Positions 1-7,355 of a stretch of 10,854 nt of DNA are shown in pieces. The stretch covers positions 1 through 10,854 of the forward strand of contig JADGJA010000777.1 of NCBI GenBank assembly GCA_027596035.1, given 5' to 3'. The notes below the pieces were generated by a model. The model saw only the letters and a program-made list of their open reading frames with translations, did not search any database and was not told where the DNA came from. The stretch's first letter is position 1, and the number at the start of each line of letters is the position of its first letter. The position numbers and the translations under genes were made by a program. This DNA comes from Thoreauomyces humboldtii (taxonomy: Eukaryota; Chytridiomycota; Chytridiomycetes; Spizellomycetales; Powellomycetaceae).

Positions 1-482
1 GGGCTAAATGATTAACACAGCCACATTTAGGCTGTCCGACGATCATGTCTCGTACAAGACAGTGCAGTGCGTCCTGCGGCTGCATGTGGTTCGAGCACGC
101 TTCCTGAGAGTAGGAGGGACTTTGATTCTTTTCGATTGTCGGAACGTCCCACGCAATACTGCCCGATTGTCACATCGTAGCTCACCGCAAGGCAAATGCC
201 GATCCAAAGTCCAACATGAGGCAAACGTTTTTAGTGAGTGTTTTTTTCTTGTAGAGGTTCAAAGGCAAGCTAGTGGGCAAAAAATAAAATATAGACCAGG
301 AAAAAGGGAGATAACGGGAGAAAGAGAACTAGAGCGTGCGTGTGTGCACGCTCCAGGTCATGCGAAAGGGAAGGGATAAGGCTAAGGCGATGCAGAGAGG
401 GGGAGGATGGAAGGAAAATAAGGATGCATGGGACGACAAGGTCGAGGGAAAAGTAGAACTAGCTGACGAATCCACTATTCCT
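1..482. other. 3' flank of fibrillarin gene, no gene recognised
   Basis: This stretch lies downstream of the minus-strand fibrillarin stop codon and probably holds its 3' UTR and terminator. An AT-rich patch at about 279-294 could be part of 3'-end formation. A plus-strand open frame of about 120 codons spans 8-379. Its composition is not protein-like, it matches no domain I know, and it lies where the fibrillarin 3' UTR is expected, so I do not call it. Purine-rich GA stretches occur at about 300-330 and 390-420. Confidence 0.6.
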
Positions 483-487
483 TTATT
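482..487 (-). promoter_or_regulatory. AATAAA polyadenylation-like hexamer overlapping the fibrillarin stop
   Basis: Read on the minus strand, the last codons are GAA TAA followed by AGG, so the stop codon lies inside a perfect AATAAA. In fungi the polyadenylation signal is loose, and AATAAA is only one efficient form of the positioning element. If used here, cleavage would fall 10-30 nt further on, giving a very short 3' UTR. It may be coincidence. Confidence 0.3.
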
Positions 488-1774
488 CCGAAGCCTTCGT
501 CTTCTTCTGGCGACGGTACACTCCGATGACCAGAGCGTGGTCACGCTCGTAGGGCTCGAGGGTGAGTTGCTCCTGAGCCTTGACGCGCTCCTCCTCGAGC
601 TTCTTGACCTCCTTGGCGAAGACGATGTCGGCCGCGACTGTGGAGTCGATACAGTTTGCCTGAGAGAGAGAAGATGAGCACTCCATTTCATTCCTGATGA
701 TGACATATAGCTCTAGATGGCCATACCTTTACGGAAACGGCCACGTGGCCGCCGTTCTTGAGGAACATGTGGGCGTTCATGGTAACGATACGAGCCTGAT
801 CGGGCTGGGCAACATCGGCGAAGATGACATCCACCATGCCGACAAGCATGCGGTACTTGTGGGGATGACGGGCATCCTCGATGATTGGGATGACGTTGGT
901 GCGCTTCTTGGCCATGTTGATGAGATCACGTCCCGGTCGGTGAGAGAACTCGACGGCGTAGACGAGACCGGTGGGGCCGACAACGTCGGCAACGTGGGAG
1001 ACCGATGTTCCGGATGCGGCACCGAGGTAGAGGACCTTTGCTCCAGGCTTGATGTGGATGTTGTCGACTCCGCCGAGAACACCGGCGGCGATCTTTGATC
1101 GGAAGGGGTTCCACACACGGTACTCGGTCTTCGTCTGATCCGCGTTCTGCAAAGATGGGGGGAAAAGATGAGACGCCCTGAAGCACGGAGGATGGGAAAG
1201 GCAAAGAGACACGACTCACGTCGACGCTGATGCGCTTCTCTCCGTAGACGGACTCTCCGGGGACCAAGTTCTTCGTAACGAGGAGATCCTCCTTTCCGCG
1301 AGCGATGAAGATGCCTTCGTGACGATGGGGCTCCACGACGACCTTTGCTCCTCCACGGGCTCCACCGCGGGCACCGCCGCGAGGGGCACCGCGTCCACGA
1401 CCACCGCCACGGTCGCCACGACCGCCACCTCCGCGTCCACCACGGCCTCCACGGTCACCACCGCCTCCGAACTTTGAGACGGCACCGCCGCGGGCGCCTC
1501 CTCGTCCACCGCCGAACCCACCGCGACCGCCTCCACGGTCACCGCCGAATCCGCCACGGCCACCTCCACGACCTCCACGGCCTCCACGGTCACCGCCTGT
1601 CAGACCAAGGAGAGAAAAGAAGAAGAGTGAGAGCGTGTAACTGGGAGCAAGACGGCAAAGAGAGAGAGAAAAGTGCAAGAGAGAGAGAGAGAGATGGCAG
1701 GGCGAAGAGGAAGAGGAGGGATACTTCTAGCCCCTGCGGGGGGTGAGGGTATGTGGGACCATACCGAAAGCCAT
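483..1774 (-). CDS. NOP1: Fibrillarin, box C/D snoRNP rRNA 2'-O-methyltransferase (four exons)
   Basis: Catalytic subunit of box C/D snoRNPs; it methylates ribose 2'-OH of pre-rRNA using S-adenosylmethionine in the nucleolus. Exons in transcript order are 1774-1765, 1596-1220, 1146-727 and 659-483. Introns of 168, 73 and 67 nt have GT/AG ends. The spliced product is 327 residues, normal for the family. Residues 4-88 are a Gly/Arg-rich (GAR) domain. The methyltransferase domain follows, with the SAM motif [15 protein letters not shown] at about 167-181, the fibrillarin signature [15 protein letters not shown] at 189-203, then [11 protein letters not shown] and FADVAQPDQ. The C-terminal block ANCIDST...[16 protein letters not shown] is typical of the family. 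The start is ATG in exon 1, giving MAFG joined to GDRGG across a phase-1 intron; the other two introns are phase 0. All key motifs are present with no breaks. The symbol follows the yeast name. Confidence 0.97.
1681..1694. repeat. (GA)7 microsatellite in fibrillarin intron 1
   Basis: Seven GA copies on the plus strand, so CT repeats in the fibrillarin transcript. A second run of five GA lies at 1661-1670. They form a pyrimidine-rich tract inside the 168-nt first intron (1597-1764), which is more than twice as long as the other two introns of this gene. The tract could help acceptor recognition or may be simple slippage DNA. Confidence 0.85.
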
Positions 1775-1906
1775 TGCGATGCGTCTGTTTTCTGTTTGTT
1801 GTCTGGGTGAGCACGGGGGAGTGCTGCCTGCTGCTTTCGTCTCGCGCTGCTGGGGTGGCTGCCGGGATGATGGGTGCTGTTGGGCTTTGTGCTGTTCGTA
1901 GACCTT

Positions 1907-1918
1907 TCGTTCGAACGA
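1907..1918. promoter_or_regulatory. 12-bp palindrome TCGTTCGAACGA upstream of fibrillarin
   Basis: TCGTTCGAACGA is its own reverse complement and lies about 133 nt upstream of the fibrillarin ATG. Position and perfect symmetry fit a dimeric transcription-factor site, but I cannot match it to a named factor, and a chance 12-bp palindrome is possible. Confidence 0.3.
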
Positions 1919-2251
1919 GAGGTATGTACCGTAATGCAGGAGTAAACAGGAGAGGGAAGAGAGAGAGAGAGACGTGGGAAAAAGAAAAAAAGGCGAAAAA
2001 AAGCGAATGCGTGTGGACGGGAAGAAAAAGTAGACAGCTTCTCTTCTATCGCGGTTAGGGCTGCGGCAAACCCCCCTTCAGCCCGACAGCCAGGAACGAC
2101 GAGTTCGCCAGCTAACTGCGACGGACCGAGGCCTGATGAAGGGAGACGGAGGGAGGGGAAGCCAGCTTCTCTGAGTCTGGCGTCTGGGGATTGAAGTCTA
2201 CAAGTGAAGATAGCACTACCATTACACATAACGAGCCACATCTCCATAATT

Positions 2252-2266
2252 GGGGGGGGGGGGGGG
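2252..2266. repeat. Poly-G run of 15
   Basis: Fifteen consecutive G on the plus strand, poly-C on the minus strand, between the broken F-box gene and the fibrillarin promoter. Such a tract can form a G-quadruplex and is also a place where length calls are unreliable. Confidence 0.85.
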
Positions 2267-2357
2267 AGCAAGTTGGAAATAGACTGTATGCATCTGAGGG
2301 GGAGAGATGGGATGGGGGCTTTTGGTTGGGAGATGGGGAGTTGCATATGCAGCGCTT

Positions 2358-3110
2358 TCAATCAGGCCCATGCCACTCGAATGCAAATCCCTCCTCGCTT
2401 TCCTCCAGCAACTGCCGCAGCGGTCCTACATAGGCGTTGTACAGCCCCAGGATTCGCCGTCGGTTGCGTGCGCAGGGCGACTGCATCCACTGCCACACCA
2501 CCGTCCAGTAGTGAACCTTGCTCGCGTGTGCCGAAAACTCGGCCGTAGCTGACTCGTCGTCGGCGTCGTCCGCTGGCTGTCGGATGATGCGGCCAGACTC
2601 GAGCTGGATGCCAAAAGCTCTCGCCAACAAAGTTGTGCCAGTAGAACTTTGCGACGTGAGGTGCCAAGAGACGAGCGCGCATGGCGACGCACGAAGATTG
2701 CAGAGCCACGACGCCCTTCAGTCCCTGGTCCGAGAACAAGTCCATGTCACGCAAGAGCTCCAGGATTTCGAACAAGACGTCGTCCGGGAGGGTGGCGAGG
2801 AGGGTGACATTTTCTGCCTCGGCCTGTGGCTGACGCACGGTTCAAAGCTGCAGGCTGGTCCAAGCTCGCGGGTGGCATGTCGTCGAGCGAGTACGGAGCA
2901 AGAACCCACATGTCCTGAGGTCGGTTGAGTAGTATCAACGGGACGTCGGCAGAGTAGTGCTTGTCCTTGTTGACAAACTCGAACGGGCCTTAGGGGTTCA
3001 TGCCCGAGGCTGTCTGTTCAAAGTGTCCGTAGGGAGCGCACTTGTCTAAGTAGGAGCGATACGCCTGGCCAAGGGTGAGGCCGTCATCCCCGCAGCTTTG
3101 ATGCATGTCT
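2358..3110 (-). pseudogene. Broken F-box-like gene
   Basis: Protein-like sequence runs on the minus strand through three frames. The N-terminal part (about 3088 down to 2840) includes GQAYRSYLDKCAPYGHFEQ and DMWVLAPYSLDDMPP, and is cut by a TAA at 2990-2992. The frame then shifts by one near 2839 into an F-box-like segment, LPDDVLFEILELLRDMDLFS, ending KFYWHNFVGES. A second shift in the A-run at 2613-2616 (TTTT in the transcript) leads to a C-terminal part with HYWTVVWQWMQ that ends at a TGA at 2358. A further 1-nt loss is likely in the C-run at 3088-3091. F-box proteins normally bring substrates to SCF ubiquitin ligases. The F-box frame lacks an ATG. Mutational decay fits best. Alternatives are homopolymer sequencing errors plus one real stop, or short introns with weak donors, for example 53 nt at about 2581-2633. 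The upstream limit is uncertain and may reach 3237. Confidence 0.6.
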
Positions 3111-3259
3111 CTTCTTGCCGGGTATCAGTGCACGCGTCTCGTAGCGCTTTCCCTCGCGTGAGCCACGCGCGACGAACTCGCACATTCGATAGGTTCGACG
3201 CGAGCACGACACACCGCTGGACATCCGTCTTGGACACCCCTCTGAGAAACGTACAGCAG

Positions 3260-6200
3260 ATGCAAGCGAACGGGCATCAGAAACCCCCCTCAATGATCCG
3301 AGACACGAGCCAATCAAGCGACACCCAAGATGTCCTCCCGAATCCTATCCTCTCCGTCTCGGACGTCCAACCGTCTCCCCGCAACGTGGGATTTGCACCC
3401 GCGTTGCCAACGTCGACGTTCATCTCCACCAGCGGCACCGACCCATCGCCACAACCACTCCCACCGATGTCATCACCGACGTCATCCGCCGACGTGTCCC
3501 CATCGCCCCGGAAACCGGTCCCGAAGGGAACCCTCGCCTCCCGTCTCCGAAGTTCCACCATCTCGGGCGTCCGAACCGAACCCAAGCCGGACGCCTTCAT
3601 GACGGTGGTCCATTCGGCAAGGGTGATGAACACGGCCACGACGGAGAAGACGGCGCTCTCGAAAGCCGCGTTCTACGATCGGATGTTGGAGGTGTTGGAA
3701 GATGGAAGGGACGAGGCGGTCGCGTTGGCCGAAGGTGTGAAGAAGGCTAGGGAGGTGGAAGGGGACGTGAAAGCTTCGAGAGCTGCCGCTGCTGCCGCCA
3801 CTGCCGCGACTGCATCGACGGGTGTGTCGATCCATCCTGTCCTCCCCGTGACCACCCCCGTGACCACGACCACGACCGCTGCATCCCCCATCATCGCCGG
3901 GATGACCGCTCCCGGTCTCGCTCCGTCCGGTTCCAACGACTCGCTGTCGGACGACTCCCAAGCCGGGATGACGGGACGGACGAAACTGAAGGGGATCTTC
4001 ACCAAGATGATCAAACCGAGCATATCGTTCCACACGGACGATTCGTTGATCGACTCGAATTCGGCGGGTGGACAGGGGACGTCCATGGCGCATCTGAGGG
4101 TCCTACACAGGAAACTTTGCATGACCGTCGAGGATTATGATACAAAGACGATCAAGACTGCTCTTGGTGAGATATGAGAATCTCATTGGGTGCGCAGGCA
4201 TTCGTGTGTGGTGTCCTCTGACACCCGTGTCTCCTACCAGAACGCGAACGGAGCATCATCGCAGCGTCAAAGTTGGCGGTCACGAAGGCGGAGGAGGAGA
4301 CACGTAAGGCAGTGACCGCCGAGTACGAACCGGTAAGACATCCTATTTCCACTAAACACCTCAACGTAGCACCTCCACTCTCCCAGTTTGACCCAACTGA
4401 CTTGTCGGTTTTGACAGCGAATCAAACACGACAAGTGCAACGCTAGGATCTCGCTGCTGGAGCGCGAGAACCGGATCATGATGGGAGAGACGAACCGTAC
4501 CATCGCTCTCAACAAGGAGGTATACCGAGACAGACCCCTTCTTTTTCACGAACATGAAACTCACTTCCGTCTAACAATCTTTTTAGCTCACGACAGAAGT
4601 GACGACCCTCCGTCTCATCAACTCGACCGCCGACTCGGAACGCGTGCTGATGGTCAGCGAACTGGCACGAAGACGTCTCCAGACGCGAGCCATGCACGAT
4701 CGACTAGCCGTCGCCGTCGCTAGGATAGCCGAATTGGAGGGCGTGGCCGTCGCGGCCGAGATGTCTTCCGTTCCGGCTGGAGAGGATCCGGAGGGTGGGG
4801 AGGAGGACTGGGAGGACTGGTGGTATGTTTTCGCACGGGAGCCGGGAATGTGCAAGCGATGGGTGCGGTGCTGAATGTTCTGGTCGCTATCGTAGTCGAA
4901 ACAAGGACTTTTCTCGAGCTTCCTGGAACAAATCCACCACGACTACATTGCTGTCGCAGAAGGCGCCTGCAAGCGTGATACACATCGGTGACGTGGAACT
5001 CGAGTCGGACGATGTAGAAGGTATCCTGCCACCCCTTCACCCCTTGCACTTATCGTCATGAATCTTTCAGGGTTTGCTGAACTACTCTCCCACCATGAAA
5101 AACCAACAGCCAGCCGGCGGCATAGTTGCCGTCGTCTCGCAAGAGAACAAGGCGAAGGCCAGTCGCATCTCCGACGTCGTAGACAAACGCGGTCAGCGCA
5201 CCGTCGCATCGTCGCGCAACTGACGGGGCACCTCCAACCGTTCGTGCAGAGCGACAGCGGCGCGGGTGTGGCCACGACCACGGCACAAGCACCGCCGGAC
5301 GAGACCACGCGCGGAAAGATCCGCGATCTGTTGGGGTTGTTGGGGGAGTCTGCTGAAGATGAAGACGAGGACGATGATGAAGCGATGAGGATTCGGGATC
5401 GTGAGGAGGACGGTGGTGGAGAGGATACAGAGTCTACTGCGTCTTCCTCCGAATCTTCCGCTTCATCGACATTCGACGCACCGGCACCACCAGCACCACC
5501 GCCAGAGACGCAACAACCCCACCACTCACCGCATCGTCCACATCACCGTCCCTCGTCTGCTCCTATCACAGGAGCTGGAGCAGGGGTTCCGAGAGACGAG
5601 GTGACGAAACTCCCTACGGATTTCCGTCGTCCCGTCATCAATCCGTCGGTCACGTCTTCGGCGGCTCGAGCCGCCCGGATGGCGGGGATCGGAACGGGAC
5701 CGAGCGACGCCACTCCGAAAGCCGTCCCGCCAGCGCCATCACTACCACCAACGTCTTGCATCGGAGCGGACCTGCCGTCGACACCGTCACCTGCGATCTC
5801 ATCTTCATTCCCACGACGAGGTAGCGTGACCTCGACAACACCAGGACCAGCGCCAGTCCCAATGCCAGGGCCACTGACGGGCGGACAAGGAGGGACGGTC
5901 GTCCTCCCACCACCCTCCCACGGTGGACCGCGAGCCGCAGCCTTCGGATCCATCTCCAAGTGGATCGAGAGGGCCGCAGCGGGACGACCCAGGTCGGCGC
6001 CCGTCTCGAGGTTCGGGGTACCGGGAAGTCTGACATCCGTCCAAGATCCCGACCAGGTGGTACCATCACATTTACCCTACCATCAACATCATCATCAACA
6101 ACAACAACAAGCACATCACTATCATCATCAACAACAACAACATCACCAAACTCAGAATCAACAACAGCAGCAGCAGCAGCAGCAAAGGAAACCATCACCA

Positions 6201-6440
6201 CCGGAATCCCTCCTTCCGCTCGGGATCGCGTCCACGGCCACGTCCACCACCACCACCACGACCACGACAGGTGGATCAGGATCAGGATGGACGGTTCCTC
6301 GGGGGACGAGGCCGGTGTCGGCGCCTTCGGGAACGCGACAGGGGGGGTTGGCGGGGATCCTGGTCGGAAGGGCGCATCCGAAGGTGGGACCTTTGCCCGG
6401 CCCGCGAGGGATCGTGGTCAGTGGGAGACATATCGGTTGA
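3260..6440 (+). CDS. Unrecognised coiled-coil, low-complexity protein (multi-exon)
   Basis: Preferred exons are 3260-4166, 4241-4332, 4418-4519, 4587-4822, 4896-5013, 5071-5178 and 5250-6440, giving about 917 residues; introns are 57-85 nt. Several introns have clear branch sites, such as CTAAC at 4571. Residues 1-125 are Ser/Pro-rich. Residues 130-180 are a charged, Ala-rich helix. Residues 276-420 are rich in Glu, Arg and Leu and probably coiled coil. A Trp/acidic patch EEDWEDW follows. The last exon has an acidic stretch, long Pro/Ser/Thr/Ala-rich disorder, a Gln/His tract and a Thr run. There is no signal peptide or membrane segment. I recognise no family; a cytoskeletal or septation scaffold is only a guess. 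The ATG at 3260 is preferred over 3098 because the upstream part overlaps the broken F-box gene. Between 4896 and 5249 the splicing is uncertain: donor 5021 with unspliced read-through gives about 943 residues. Confidence 0.75.
6081..6185 (+). repeat. CAA/CAT/CAG repeat tract coding for a Gln/His-rich segment
   Basis: Within the last exon of the coiled-coil gene, CAT, CAA and CAG codons encode alternating His and Gln runs, ending with nine Gln at 6159-6185 (mostly CAG). A short ACC/ACG run coding for Thr follows at about 6246-6269. These trinucleotide tracts stay in frame, as expected of a translated repeat, and are likely to vary in length between strains. Confidence 0.85.
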
Positions 6441-7355
6441 CAGTACTTTTTCGTGAGAGGGGGGTTATGATTTGAATGTGATTTCATTCACAAGTTCCGA
6501 AAAGAGGAGAGAGGTGACCGTACGGGGTACAAGATAGACTCGAGACACGGTACGGCGGGCCGACGTCCAATGTATCGATGGCATGACCGATACAGTATGG
6601 GTCTGCTTCCCTACCTATATGGCGCTCCTTTGGGCTTCGTCCCGGGTTCGTCCTTTTGGCGCTCTCATCCACGGATTGCGAAATGTTCCGGCAGTTCTCT
6701 TGTTCTTCTCACGTGTGAGGTGGCACCCTGCTTCATCTTCCTGCGCTCTGTCCCCTTTGCCCCCCTTGCTGCTCTCAATTTTCGATCGAGGGTTCGAGCT
6801 TCCGATGAGCCGCGTCGGTCGGAGCACATCTCGCATGCAAGCCAATCCTTTGCGAGTTTTCAAGGCGCACGGACCGTCGAAACGCCGTCGCTCCCAACGC
6901 GACCGAGAATCTCCAACACCACCACCGCGGCGACGACGGTCCCTTGACTCATCGTCGTGCAGGAGCAAGGTGACGGTCCCGTCCCTTGAACTCTCGGGGA
7001 AGTTTTGCCCATCTGGGGTTGAGGCTTTTTCCACGCTGGCGAGGCCTAGGCTGGCGCGTCCGACAGCGCGAACAGTTCCCACGTCTCGCCTTCTTGAAGG
7101 GGGGACGACGACGACGACTCGCACTGGGGTGGCATCCTGCGTCGCTGTTGCATGTGGCATCGTGCATCGTCTCTGTTCATCGGAAGGAGGACAACCAACA
7201 CCACCACCCTCCTCCCTCCTCCTCCTCTTGCAGCCTGTCGTTCGCAAGGGCGCCCTTTCCCCTTCGTCTCACCAACGACGACATCACCACTTGCGGCCCC
7301 CCTTCGGTCCCTCCAGACACAACTTCGCCTGCCGGCAGCAGGTGCACGACGGACC
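6441..7355. other. Intergenic and leader region before the M16 gene
   Basis: About 900 nt between the coiled-coil gene stop and the preferred M16 start. It should contain the 3' UTR of the first and the promoter and leader of the second. A CCAAT-like motif sits at about 6842 (GCCAAT). Large open frames exist on both strands (plus 6583-7359, minus 6615-7247), but their Arg/Ser/Pro-rich composition looks like GC-rich non-coding sequence. No tRNA or snoRNA fold was evident. Confidence 0.6.
7196..7233 (+). promoter_or_regulatory. Pyrimidine tract ending in CAG, possible leader-intron acceptor
   Basis: A run rich in CCT/CTC ends in TTGCAG at 7233, which looks like a 3' splice site about 120 nt before the M16 ATG at 7356. 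If used, an intron would lie in the 5' leader and would remove the upstream in-frame ATG at 7152 from the mature message. I could not fix a matching donor. Confidence 0.35.

Larger units (their letters stand above)
1775..2357 (-). promoter_or_regulatory. Fibrillarin upstream region (promoter and 5' UTR)
   Basis: About 580 nt separate the fibrillarin ATG from the 3' end of the broken F-box gene, both read on the minus strand. No TATA box is clear near the expected start. The region contains a 12-bp perfect palindrome at 1907-1918, a purine-rich stretch at about 1948-2005 and a run of 15 G at 2252-2266. Open frames here are short or shadow-like. I see no RNA gene. Confidence 0.55.

Noticed and set aside
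8..379. 123-codon plus-strand open frame
   Set aside because: No domain or protein-like pattern, and it overlaps the likely fibrillarin 3' UTR.
660..726. Possible box C/D snoRNA in fibrillarin intron 3
   Set aside because: A TGATGA-like string occurs only on the antisense strand, no paired C and D boxes exist in the transcript sense, and the intron is too short.
1345..1746. His/Arg-rich plus-strand open frame
   Set aside because: It is the antisense shadow of the fibrillarin GAR-coding repeat and intron 1.
2055..2060. TTAGGG telomere-like hexamer
   Set aside because: Only one copy, with no array, so it is chance or at most a weak telo-box.
3098..3259. Upstream ATG extension of the coiled-coil gene
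   Set aside because: It is in frame but overlaps the minus-strand broken F-box gene, has poor protein character, and the ATG at 3260 suffices.
3482..4122. Long minus-strand open frames opposite the coiled-coil gene
   Set aside because: They are antisense shadows of a GC-rich coding exon; the plus frame has splice sites and protein-like composition.
6780..6860. tRNA-like GGTTCGAGC string
   Set aside because: The flanking bases do not form a T-stem and no acceptor or anticodon arm could be paired.
6615..7247. 210-codon minus-strand open frame
   Set aside because: Antisense of the same GC-rich leader, with Arg/Gly-rich shadow-like composition and no motif.
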